Source: JAYUJH01 sp043765375
GTDB taxonomy: Bacteria > Pseudomonadota > Alphaproteobacteria > Rickettsiales > UBA998
Reading direction: 5' to 3'
DNA length: 36,827 nt
Assembly: GCA_043765375.1 (NCBI GenBank)
Contig: JAYUJH010000018.1
Coordinates: forward strand, 1-36,827
Both the position numbers and the translations under genes were made by a program. Under the pieces are notes generated by a model. It had not been told where the DNA came from. It saw nothing but the letters and a program-made list of their open reading frames with translations, and searched no databases. Below are positions 1 through 7,879 of this stretch, in pieces. Numbering within the stretch: position 1 is the stretch's first letter; every line of letters starts with the position of its first letter.

Positions 1-26
1 GCACGTAAAATTAAAAAGCTAATTTT

Positions 27-107
27 GCACTATACCCCTTATAAATTATAGCACTACATAATTTTATATATTTTACATGTGTAAAATTATAAAAGTAAAG
101 TGCTATA
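27..107 (-). repeat. Repeat copy E1 (81 bp, palindromic ends)
   Basis: Read on the minus strand this starts TATAGCACTTTAC, reaches AGTGCTATA 61 bp in, and ends with TATAGTGC at base 81. By hand alignment without gaps it matches copy E2 (35672-35752) at 62 of 81 positions. Outer arms TATAGCACT (47-55) and AGTGCTATA (99-107) are perfect inverted repeats; inner arms ATTTTACA / TGTAAAAT (70-77, 80-87) pair around a 2-nt centre. No gene is seen in it. It could be a MITE-like element, a small structured RNA, or a regulator-binding region. Confidence 0.6.
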
Positions 108-120
108 TATAGAAATACAT

Positions 121-202
121 GAGCAGCGGAAGCGAAAAAATCAAATGTTGCAGGCATTTTGACCCGTAAGGGCTGCGGAGCTAAAAGATGTGAATGGAGG
201 TT
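121..202. other. GC-richer flank with small hairpin
   Basis: This block lies just past the stop of the flavoprotein gene and is richer in G and C than its surroundings. It holds a short hairpin CCC-GTAA-GGG (163-172) and a GCAGC / GCTGC pair farther apart. There is no T-run that would make it a clear terminator. Its start (GAGCAGC, then ATCAAA and TGCA) loosely resembles the block at 23977-24010, so both may be worn copies of an intergenic repeat; this is weak. Confidence 0.25.
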
Positions 203-1456
203 CTAAACATATTGCCCAGCAGCATGACCAGAAGCCCACGCCCATTGAAAATTAAACCCACCCAAATGTCCAGTTACGTCAACAACTTCACCAATGAAAT
301 ATAACCCAGAAACTGCATTTGCTGCAAAAGTTTTGGAGGATATTTCGCTAGTATCCACCCCGCCAAGCGTTACCTCAGCAGTGCGATAACCCTCAGTGCC
401 GTTGGGATATACCACCCAATCATTAATTGCGGTTGCGATTTGTTGCAATTTAACATTGGAGCAATCACTTAATTTTGTAACATGTTCGGCGTTATGTTCG
501 CTCGTATAACTAACATCATCAATATTATAACTATTCAAAATATATTGAGCTAATTTTTTCGGTAATATTTTGGCAATCGCCGTTGATAATTCCTGCCTAG
601 GGTTTTCCACCCGCATTTGCTTGAGCGCATCAAAAGCATTAATTGTGGGAGCGAGATTTAATTTTACTGCCTGACCTTGTTTTGTTTGACCCTGCTGCCA
701 ATATGATGAAATCTGCAAAATTGCGGGACCACTCAACCCACGATGCGTGAATAACATGCCTTCACGAAAATAAATCTCACCATGTTTTGCAACTGCTTCC
801 AGCGATATTCCCGCTAGTGAAATTAAAGTTGCTAAAATCTGCTCGCTAAACGTAAATGGCACTAATGCAGGTTGCAACTCAGCTATTTTCAAGCCAAATT
901 GCTTGGCGATATCATAACCAAAGCCAGTTGCTCCCATCTTTGGAATGGATAACCCGCCCGTTGCAATCACCAATGATTTACAATTTAACAATTCATCATT
1001 TGGCAGGGTTAAACTAAATCTTGCCTCTGATTTAGCATTTTCCCCCAGTTTAGCAACATATTTCACCGCTTGATTGAGGCGGATTTCAACTCCAGCTGCC
1101 TCACATTCCGCAAGCAACATCGCAATAATTTGTTTTGATGAACCATCACAAAATAGCTGCCCTAATGTTTTTTCATGATAAGCAATATTATGTTTTTCTA
1201 CCAATTTAATGAAATCTGCGGGGGTATATCGTGCCAATGCTGACATACAAAATCGTGAATTATTTGAGATATAATTTGCACTGCTAGTATGAATATTGGT
1301 GAAATTGCAACGCCCCCCGCCAGAGATACGTATTTTTTCGCCAACCGCCTTTGCATGGTCTATGAGTAATGTTTTGCGCCCTCGCTTTCCCGCTTCAATC
1401 GCACACATTAACCCAGCTGCACCAGCCCCAATAATAATTACGTCATATTGCATCAT
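203..1456 (-). CDS. HI0933/YhiN-family FAD-dependent oxidoreductase
   Basis: Predicted flavoprotein of 417 residues, normal for this family. The N-terminus has the Rossmann dinucleotide motif GAGAAG (residues 11-16), followed by the family signature GEKIRISGGGRCNFTN near residue 40. The C-terminus carries the second FAD-contact motif, GEVVDVTGHLGGFNFQWAWA. Members of the family are annotated as NAD(P)/FAD-dependent oxidoreductases or aminoacetone-oxidase-like; the substrate is not settled. It starts at a double ATG and is divergent from the RNA methyltransferase gene, with 66 bp between the starts, so the promoters must lie in that AT-rich gap. The family call is solid; the reaction is unknown. 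Confidence 0.9.
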   Translation of the reverse strand: MMQYDVIIIGAGAAGLMCAIEAGKRGRKTLLIDHAKAVGEKIRISGGGRCNFTNIHTSSANYISNNSRFCMSALARYTPADFIKLVEKHNIAYHEKTLGQLFCDGSSKQIIAMLLAECEAAGVEIRLNQAVKYVAKLGENAKSEARFSLTLPNDELLNCKSLVIATGGLSIPKMGATGFGYDIAKQFGLKIAELQPALVPFTFSEQILATLISLAGISLEAVAKHGEIYFREGMLFTHRGLSGPAILQISSYWQQGQTKQGQAVKLNLAPTINAFDALKQMRVENPRQELSTAIAKILPKKLAQYILNSYNIDDVSYTSEHNAEHVTKLSDCSNVKLQQIATAINDWVVYPNGTEGYRTAEVTLGGVDTSEISSKTFAANAVSGLYFIGEVVDVTGHLGGFNFQWAWASGHAAGQYV

Positions 1457-1522
1457 ATTTTTACTGTATTTATTATTAAAGTTCCATATAAGTGAAATAA
1501 ATATAAATATGGTTTAATTTTC

Positions 1523-2878
1523 ATGACGTATAACACACCCAATTCATCACTGCTAGAACTAAATATAACTCGCCTTGGTGGCATGGGTGATGGAATTGCC
1601 GAGCATGATGGCAAGCCAGTCTTTGTGCAGTTCACTTGTGTTGGTGATGTTATAAAAGCGAAAATCACCAAACAAACTAAAAGTGAAATTAGGGCAGAGT
1701 TGCATAGCATCATCACGCCATCGCCAAATCGCCAAAAACCACCATGTGAACATTTTTCCATATGCGGTGGGTGCAGTTTGCAACATCTTAACCCGCCAAC
1801 ATATAACGCATTCAAGCAATCTATGCTCTCCTCATTCATTTACGGAATTGGGGTTGATGCCAGTGTGATTGAGCCGATGGTTGAAATTAAAGCGCAAAGC
1901 CGTAGGCGAGTTGAGTTCAAAATTGTTATCACCAATAATGCTAGAAATAATGACGTAAAAAATAATGATAATAATATCCAAGTTGGATTTTTTGCTAGCA
2001 AAAGCCATGATTTAGTTGATGTAAATCAATGTCCAATCTCTGACCCTGCGTTGCTTGCCCCGCTTGCCTCATTCAAAGAAACTCTCAAACGCTTAAAATC
2101 GGCTAATCGCCTTAATGCTATTAGCTTAACAGCCCTGCAAAATGGGTTGGACGTAATCATTAAATGTAATGCGCCATTAGCCAAGCCAGATATTGAAATA
2201 TTAGTTGAGTTTGCCAAGAAAAATGGAATTATCCGCTTACATACTCAAATAAAAACTCATTATGAATCTCGTCAACATAGCACTCCACCCGAGCCTACAT
2301 GTTTATATGATGAAGGCAACGCAACCATCAACTTTGCAGGAATTGATGTTGAACTGCCCGCAAATGCGTTTTTGCAAGCAACCAAAGCGGGGCAGGAGGC
2401 CATCACCAAATTGGTGGTTGAGCATTTGCATGGTTGCCAATATATCGCAGATTTATATTCAGGTTGTGGCACATATGGTTTCGCTTTAATCAAGCAATCA
2501 CAACGTGTTGCGGCTTATGAAGGGGCGGCGGAAATGTCCGCTGCCATGAATGATGCTTGTGTGCGCAGTGGATTAGATGGCAAAATGGCAACCACGGTGC
2601 GTGATTTATTCACCGACCCACTCACCAAAAAAGAATTATTTCATTTTGATGGGTTGGTGATTAATCCGCCACGCAATGGTGCATTGCCGCAAATCGTGAA
2701 TATCAGCAAAAGCAATGTGAAAAAAGTAGTAATGGTTTCATGCAACCCCGAAACTTTCAAGCGAGATGCTAAAGAATTGTTGCAAGGTGGCTATAAACTC
2801 ACTTCAATCACCCCGATTGACCAATTTTATTGGAGCAGCCATCTTGAATTAGTGGCATTATTTGTGAAGAACAACTAA
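1523..2878 (+). CDS. TrmA/RlmD-family 23S rRNA/tRNA (uracil-5) methyltransferase
   Basis: SAM-dependent RNA methyltransferase of 451 residues. An N-terminal TRAM-like segment (about residues 10-65) is followed by four cysteines expected to hold a [4Fe-4S] cluster (C75, C81, C84, C170). The SAM-binding motif is DLYSGCGTYGF (near 315), and the catalytic Cys is C407 in VSCNPETF. This arrangement is typical of RlmD/RumA-like enzymes, which form 5-methyluridine in RNA. Which RNA is modified cannot be told from sequence. An Asn-rich insert (residues 138-151) sits in a loop between the domains. Divergent from the flavoprotein gene; rpsB follows after 228 bp. Confidence 0.88.
   Translation: MTYNTPNSSLLELNITRLGGMGDGIAEHDGKPVFVQFTCVGDVIKAKITKQTKSEIRAELHSIITPSPNRQKPPCEHFSICGGCSLQHLNPPTYNAFKQSMLSSFIYGIGVDASVIEPMVEIKAQSRRRVEFKIVITNNARNNDVKNNDNNIQVGFFASKSHDLVDVNQCPISDPALLAPLASFKETLKRLKSANRLNAISLTALQNGLDVIIKCNAPLAKPDIEILVEFAKKNGIIRLHTQIKTHYESRQHSTPPEPTCLYDEGNATINFAGIDVELPANAFLQATKAGQEAITKLVVEHLHGCQYIADLYSGCGTYGFALIKQSQRVAAYEGAAEMSAAMNDACVRSGLDGKMATTVRDLFTDPLTKKELFHFDGLVINPPRNGALPQIVNISKSNVKKVVMVSCNPETFKRDAKELLQGGYKLTSITPIDQFYWSSHLELVALFVKNN
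1934..1975 (+). repeat. Asn-rich low-complexity insert in RNA methyltransferase
   Basis: AAT AAT codon pairs recur four times, separated by short variable codons (units of 12, 15 and 9 bp), encoding the residues NNARNNDVKNNDNN. The insert keeps the frame and falls between conserved blocks, so it is probably a surface loop expanded by slippage. Confidence 0.6.
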
Positions 2879-3027
2879 TGTTCAATATGGATAAATACAA
2901 AAAAATTAAGTTGCAATAGCTGATGAATACTGCTATTTATATCATGAAAACTAATCATACAGGTGAGTTTCCAGTGGTGCAAAACTAAAATATTAGCATG
3001 AAGTGCAGGCTTTGTGTTGGAGTTTTA

Positions 3028-3051
3028 GTAAAATTAGCATTGCAATTTTAC
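3028..3051 (+). promoter_or_regulatory. Inverted repeat in the rpsB leader
   Basis: GTAAAATT (3028-3035) and AATTTTAC (3044-3051) form a perfect 8-bp stem with an 8-nt loop, 55 bp before the rpsB start. Ribosomal protein S2 operons are often autoregulated through their leader, so a regulatory role is possible, but the stem is AT-rich and does not match a leader I recognise. The 228-bp gap 2879-3106 holds no other feature I can support. Confidence 0.3.
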
Positions 3052-3106
3052 CTTGTATTTAGGTCTTAACTGGAACATTTTTTATATTATAAGGACTACA
3101 AAAACT

Positions 3107-3961
3107 ATGACTGCTATCACTTTTTCAATGAAAGACTTAATAGATGCTGGTGTGCATTTTGGACATAAAACTAAGCGTTGGAACCCGAAAATGGCTCCAT
3201 TCATCTATGGCGTGCGCAATGATACGCACATTATTGATTTGAATAAAACTGTTCCTTTGCTTTATAATGCGCTGCAAGCTGCATATGAAGTGGCGAAAAG
3301 CGGTGGTCGTGTGTTGTTTGTTGGAACTAAGCGTCAGGCATCTGATGCGGTGGCGGAAGCTGCAATTCATAGTGGGCAGTTTTATGTTAATCATCGTTGG
3401 TTGGGTGGAATGTTGACGAATTGGAATACAATTCAAAATTCTATTAAGCGTTTGCATGAACTTGAAGATAAAATGCACGATTCACAAAGTGGTTTTACCA
3501 AAAAAGAAATATTGCAAATGAGCCGTCAAATGGAGAAATTGCAAATGTCTTTGGGTGGAATACGCAAAATGCACAGTGTTCCTGCCTTGGTGATTGTGAT
3601 TGATGTGGTGATGGAAGATTTGGCAATTAAAGAAGCGAATAAATTGAAATTGCCAGTGATTGGTGTGGTTGATACTAACGCTGATATTGCTGGAATTAAT
3701 TATCCAATCCCTGGTAATGATGATGCAACAAAGGCGATTAAATTATATTGCGATTTGTTGGCGCAAGCAATTCGCCAAGGCATCAAAGATGGTGGGTTCA
3801 CACTGCCTGAAGATGTGCAAGATCGTAGTGGTCGTGGCAGAAAAACTGAAGTTGAGAAAAACGATTTTGAAGGTGTAATGGACGATGTTGAAGTGCGAAA
3901 AACTTCAAAACGTGATGCAATGAGTGAAATTGCAAGAATTGCAACTGGGGCAAAAAAGTAA
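3107..3961 (+). CDS. rpsB: 30S ribosomal protein S2
   Basis: Small-subunit ribosomal protein S2. The protein from this start (MTAITFSMKDLIDAGVHFGH) is 284 residues and begins just as alphaproteobacterial S2 proteins do. The open frame extends 18 codons further upstream, but those residues are unlike S2, and AAGGA lies about 11 nt before the chosen ATG. Family motifs include GVHFGHKTKRWNPKM and FVGTKRQA, and NHRWLGGMLTNW. The C-terminal tail after about residue 230 is charged and variable. First gene of a likely operon with tsf, lpdA and dnaB. Confidence 0.97.
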   Translation: MTAITFSMKDLIDAGVHFGHKTKRWNPKMAPFIYGVRNDTHIIDLNKTVPLLYNALQAAYEVAKSGGRVLFVGTKRQASDAVAEAAIHSGQFYVNHRWLGGMLTNWNTIQNSIKRLHELEDKMHDSQSGFTKKEILQMSRQMEKLQMSLGGIRKMHSVPALVIVIDVVMEDLAIKEANKLKLPVIGVVDTNADIAGINYPIPGNDDATKAIKLYCDLLAQAIRQGIKDGGFTLPEDVQDRSGRGRKTEVEKNDFEGVMDDVEVRKTSKRDAMSEIARIATGAKK

Positions 3962-3994
3962 TTATTTGTAATAATGGTATTTTGGCAAATAATT
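3960..3994 (+). promoter_or_regulatory. Hairpin between rpsB and tsf
   Basis: AATTATTTG (3960-3968) and CAAATAATT (3986-3994) are perfect 9-bp arms with a 17-nt loop, and the left arm overlaps the rpsB stop codon. There is no T-run, so it is more likely a processing or partial attenuation site in the rpsB-tsf message than a terminator. Function is inferred from position only. Confidence 0.35.
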
Positions 3995-4021
3995 TAATTG
4001 ATATATTAATGGAGATTTAAG

Positions 4022-4942
4022 ATGAATATAATTTCAGCAGCGCAGGTGAAAGAACTTAGGGAATCAACTGGTGCAGGAATGATGGATTGCAAAAAAGCAC
4101 TAACCGAAACTGGTGGCGATTTGGAAGCAGCGATTGATTGGTTGCGAACTAAAGGCTTGGCAAAAGCGGCGAAAAAAGCTGGCAGAGCAGCGGCAGAAGG
4201 ACTGATTGCTGTTATAAGTGAAGGCAAAAAAGCGGCTATAATTGAGCTTAATTCGGAAACAGATTTTGTTGCTCGCAATGAGCAATTTCAAGAATTGTGC
4301 GAAAATGTGGCAAAAGTTGCGTTGCAATCTAGCGGTGAAATTGATGCGTTAAAATCAGCAAAAATGAATGATAAATCTGTTGAGCAAAATATTGCAGAAA
4401 CAGTTGCAACAATTGGGGAAAACATGAATCTCCGTCGTTGTGCAATGTTGCAGGTAGAAAATGGATTTGTCAGCAGTTATGTTCATAATGCAGTAAAATC
4501 TGGGCTTGGTAAAATCGGCGTATTAGTTGCGATTGAATGTAACAAAGATGATGCAAAAATCCGTGACATGGGCAAGCAAATTGCCATGCATATTGCAGCA
4601 GCGAAACCAGTAGCGTTGAACCGTGATGGTGTTGATGCAAGTGATTTAGAGCGTGAACGTGCCGTGTTCAAAGAGCAGGCGATGGCGTCGGGCAAAAATG
4701 AGAGCATCGCTGAAAAAATGGTTGATGGGCGCATTCGTAAGTTTTATGAGGAGGTGGTTTTGCTTGAGCAAATGTTTGTGATGGACGGCAAAACTCCAAT
4801 CAATGAAGTGGTAGCAAATATGGTGAAAGAAACTGGTGCAAATATCAAAATATCCAACTATGCTATGTTTGTGCTGGGCGAGGGAGTGGAGAAGGAAGAG
4901 AGCGATTTTGCAGCAGAAGTTGCAGCAGCTGCAAGGGCTTAA
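4022..4942 (+). CDS. tsf: Translation elongation factor Ts
   Basis: EF-Ts, the guanine-nucleotide exchange factor that recycles EF-Tu from its GDP form. Length 306 residues, normal for proteobacteria. The N-terminal UBA-like part carries the hallmark VKELRESTGAGMMDCKKAL (about residues 9-27), followed by the core with NSETDFVARN and the dimerisation region with HIAAAKP. A GGAG 7 nt before the ATG supports the start. Lies 60 bp after rpsB, the usual partner, and only 3 bp before lpdA. The commonly seen downstream genes pyrH and frr are absent here. Confidence 0.97.
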   Translation: MNIISAAQVKELRESTGAGMMDCKKALTETGGDLEAAIDWLRTKGLAKAAKKAGRAAAEGLIAVISEGKKAAIIELNSETDFVARNEQFQELCENVAKVALQSSGEIDALKSAKMNDKSVEQNIAETVATIGENMNLRRCAMLQVENGFVSSYVHNAVKSGLGKIGVLVAIECNKDDAKIRDMGKQIAMHIAAAKPVALNRDGVDASDLERERAVFKEQAMASGKNESIAEKMVDGRIRKFYEEVVLLEQMFVMDGKTPINEVVANMVKETGANIKISNYAMFVLGEGVEKEESDFAAEVAAAARA

Positions 4943-4945
4943 AAT

Positions 4946-6334
4946 ATGAGCGAGGTTTTTGATTTAATCGTGATTGGAGCTGGTCCTGCTGGATATGTAT
5001 CCTCAATCAAAGCGGCGCAACTTGGAATGAAAGTTGCCTGCGTTGAAAAGCGAGAGACACTAGGTGGAACATGCTTGAACATTGGTTGTATTCCGTCAAA
5101 AGCCTTGCTTGAATCTTCGCATTTATATCAAGAAATGCAGCACGCACAAATTCACGGGATAATTGCGTCGGGAGTGCAGATTGATGTCGCAAAAATGCTT
5201 GCTCGCAAAAATCAGGTGGTTGATGGCTTGACCAAGGGAATTGCTGGGCTGTTTGCCAAAAACAAAGTAACTTGGTTAAAAGGCGAGGCGGTAATTATCG
5301 GTGCAAGTGAAGTTGCGGTTGCTGGAATTAACTATCAAGCAAAAAATATATTGATTGCAACTGGTTCGGAAGTTACTAATTTGCCGAATGTTGTCATTGA
5401 TGAAGAAAGGATTGTGTCTTCAACTGGTGCGCTTAATTTGCCACAAGTGCCTAAAAAATTGCTGGTTATTGGTGGCGGTTATATCGGGCTAGAGATGGGG
5501 ACAGTTTGGCGCAGGCTCGGGGCGGAAGTGGAAGTGGTGGAATATGCTGATAATATTGTGCCTAGCATGGATTCAGATGTGCGCAAAGAGTTCAAGAAAA
5601 TATTAGAAGCAGATGGATTCGCATTCCGCTTGCAAACCAAAGTCACGTCCGTGTTGCGCAAAAATAATATAGTAGAAGTGACAATCCAACCTGCTGCGGG
5701 TGGTGCAAGCGAGGTGATAATTGCTGATGTCGTGCTGATGGCAGTTGGTCGCAAACCACATACCGAAGGGCTTGGATTGGAGAAAATAGGCGTTGCGCTT
5801 GATGCTCAGGGGCGTATTGAAACTAATGGACATTTTCAAACTAACATTCCAACGATTTATGCCGTTGGTGACGTTATCGCAGGGGCAATGTTGGCGCATA
5901 AAGCTGAAGAAGAAGGAGTTGCTTGCGTAGAAATGTTGGCTGGACAAAAACCCCACATCAACTATGATATGATTCCCTCTGTAGTCTATACCTACCCCGA
6001 AGTGGCGAGTGTAGGCAAAACAGAAGACGAGTTGAAAGCAAAAAGTGTAAATTATAAAATTGGTAAGTTTCCATTTATGGCTAATTCTCGGGGGCGTGCA
6101 GCTGGAACAACTCAAGGCTTTGTTAAGATTTTAGCAGATGCTAACACTGATAAAATTATTGGTGTGCATATCATTGGAGCTGATGCTGGAACTATGATTG
6201 CCGAAGCGGTGATTGCCATGGAGTTTGGTGCATCATCTGAGGATATTGCTCGCACATGCCACGCTCACCCAACCTTGAATGAAGCTATAAAAGAAGCGGC
6301 TCTTGCGGCTTTTTCCAAAGCTATTCACATTTAA
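4946..6334 (+). CDS. lpdA: Dihydrolipoyl dehydrogenase (E3)
   Basis: FAD enzyme that reoxidises the dihydrolipoyl arm of 2-oxoacid dehydrogenase complexes, passing electrons to NAD+. The 462 residues show the FAD motif GAGPAG (11-16), the redox disulfide in GGTCLNIGCIPSKALL (C43, C48), an NAD-binding GGGYIGLEMG, and a C-terminal dimerisation domain with the catalytic pair H441/E446 in CHAHPTLNEAI. The start is 3 bp after the tsf stop, so the genes are probably co-transcribed. This is an uncommon place for lpdA, which is often next to odh or pdh genes; none are present here, so the complex it serves cannot be told. Confidence 0.95.
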   Translation: MSEVFDLIVIGAGPAGYVSSIKAAQLGMKVACVEKRETLGGTCLNIGCIPSKALLESSHLYQEMQHAQIHGIIASGVQIDVAKMLARKNQVVDGLTKGIAGLFAKNKVTWLKGEAVIIGASEVAVAGINYQAKNILIATGSEVTNLPNVVIDEERIVSSTGALNLPQVPKKLLVIGGGYIGLEMGTVWRRLGAEVEVVEYADNIVPSMDSDVRKEFKKILEADGFAFRLQTKVTSVLRKNNIVEVTIQPAAGGASEVIIADVVLMAVGRKPHTEGLGLEKIGVALDAQGRIETNGHFQTNIPTIYAVGDVIAGAMLAHKAEEEGVACVEMLAGQKPHINYDMIPSVVYTYPEVASVGKTEDELKAKSVNYKIGKFPFMANSRGRAAGTTQGFVKILADANTDKIIGVHIIGADAGTMIAEAVIAMEFGASSEDIARTCHAHPTLNEAIKEAALAAFSKAIHI

Positions 6335-6343
6335 TACATATAA

Positions 6344-7879
6344 ATGGTAGCATTTGCTGATATTGCTGAGAATAATTTGGGCGGAATATTTGCTCAAACT
6401 CAAGTAGCGCAAATCAGGCAAGCTCCACATAACTTGGAAGTAGAGCAGGCTTTGCTTGGTGCAATTTTGGTTAATAATGCTGCGCTGCAACATCTTGATG
6501 ATAGAGTGAAACCCGAACATTTTCACGAACCACTTCATCAACAGATTTTCAAAGCAATTTTGCATTTCAACGATCGGGGAAACATAGCCAATCACATCAC
6601 GCTCAAGCATTATTTTGCCCTTGATAATAACAATGAGAAAATCGTTAATATTGATGGAGATTATCTCGCAAAATTGGCAATTGCATCTGTTACCGTGATT
6701 AATATTCGGGATTATTCCAGCATTTTATTTGATTTGCACCTCAAGCGACAATTAATTTTGGTCGGTGAAACCATGGTAAATGAAGCATTTCAAGCTAAAA
6801 TTGATGCGCCCGCTATGCAACAATTGGAGCAGGCGGAGCAGCAGCTTTTTCGCCTTAGTGAGACCGGTGATACTGGGCGCAATTTTGTGCCGTTTCGGGT
6901 TTTTGGAAGCAATGCCGTGCAAATGGCAGAGCGTGCGCTCAAGCGAAAAGGTGAAGTTGTCGGCGTTTCAACAGGGTTGCGTGATTTGGATAAATTGCTT
7001 GGCGGGTTACAAAATTCGGATTTAATAATTTTAGCAGGTAGACCTTCCATGGGAAAAACCGCGCTTGCAACCACTATTGCGTATCAGGCGGCGAAATATT
7101 TTCAGCGTGAATCAGAGGCGCAAAACAAAACATCAGAGCATGAAATCGTTAAGGCAAATCCGCAATCAGTTGGTTTTTTTTCGCTTGAAATGTCGTCGGA
7201 GCAGTTGGCTGTTAGGGTTTTAGCGGCTGAAGCAGACGTTAATTCTTCCGCAATCATGCGGGGAGATTTGCAAAATGATGAGTTTGAACGGTTGATTAAG
7301 GCGAATAATAATCTCGCTAACATGCCTTTTTTCGTTGATGATACGCCAGCTTTGAATATTTCGGCGTTGCGGACTCGGGCGAGGAGATTGAAACGTGTTA
7401 GCAATCTAGGGTTGATTGTTGTGGATTATTTGCAACTAGTGACTGTATCAAGTCGCAATAGCCAAGCTAACCGAGTGCAGGAAGTTTCGGAAATAACGCA
7501 AGGATTAAAGGCGTTGGCTAAGGAATTAAACGTCCCAGTAGTGGCACTTTCACAACTTTCACGTGCAGTGGAAACTCGTGAAGATAAACGCCCGCAGCTT
7601 TCTGATTTGCGTGAAAGTGGAAGTATTGAGCAAGATGCAGATGTGGTGATGTTCGTTTATCGTGAACAATATTATCTGGAGCGCATTAAGCCAGATGAAG
7701 GAACGCCTAAGTTTGCATCATGGCAAGAAGAAATGGAACGGGTATTTGGTAGAGCAGATGTGATTGTCGCTAAGCAACGTCACGGAGCGATTGGCAACGT
7801 TACTTTGCAATTTGAAGGCGACAAAGCCAGATTTAAGGATTATCAAAATGCAGATTATATGCCACAACGTTATGAATGA
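6344..7879 (+). CDS. dnaB: Replicative DNA helicase DnaB
   Basis: Hexameric helicase that unwinds DNA at the replication fork. At 511 residues it is slightly longer than average. The N-terminal DnaB domain begins at about residue 27 (APHNLEVEQALLGAIL). The RecA-like C-terminal domain has the Walker A motif GRPSMGKT (232-239), Walker B in LIVVDYLQLV, and a late SDLRESGSIEQDADVVMF block that belongs to motif H4. Starts 9 bp after lpdA without a clear ribosome-binding site, which suggests coupling to lpdA translation. Its last 10 bp overlap the 3' end of the convergent PhaC-like gene. Confidence 0.95.
   Translation: MVAFADIAENNLGGIFAQTQVAQIRQAPHNLEVEQALLGAILVNNAALQHLDDRVKPEHFHEPLHQQIFKAILHFNDRGNIANHITLKHYFALDNNNEKIVNIDGDYLAKLAIASVTVINIRDYSSILFDLHLKRQLILVGETMVNEAFQAKIDAPAMQQLEQAEQQLFRLSETGDTGRNFVPFRVFGSNAVQMAERALKRKGEVVGVSTGLRDLDKLLGGLQNSDLIILAGRPSMGKTALATTIAYQAAKYFQRESEAQNKTSEHEIVKANPQSVGFFSLEMSSEQLAVRVLAAEADVNSSAIMRGDLQNDEFERLIKANNNLANMPFFVDDTPALNISALRTRARRLKRVSNLGLIVVDYLQLVTVSSRNSQANRVQEVSEITQGLKALAKELNVPVVALSQLSRAVETREDKRPQLSDLRESGSIEQDADVVMFVYREQYYLERIKPDEGTPKFASWQEEMERVFGRADVIVAKQRHGAIGNVTLQFEGDKARFKDYQNADYMPQRYE

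Noticed and set aside
11..157. 48-residue open frame on the minus strand
   Set aside because: It runs through repeat copy E1 and the GC-rich flank, has no ribosome-binding site, and its peptide looks random.
2939..2990. Short open frame (14 codons) between the RNA methyltransferase and rpsB
   Set aside because: Too short, no convincing ribosome-binding site and no feature of a leader peptide such as a run of one amino acid.
5603..6115. 170-residue open frame antisense to lpdA
   Set aside because: Low-complexity, Cys/His/Phe-rich peptide typical of antisense reading; the plus strand holds a well-conserved gene.
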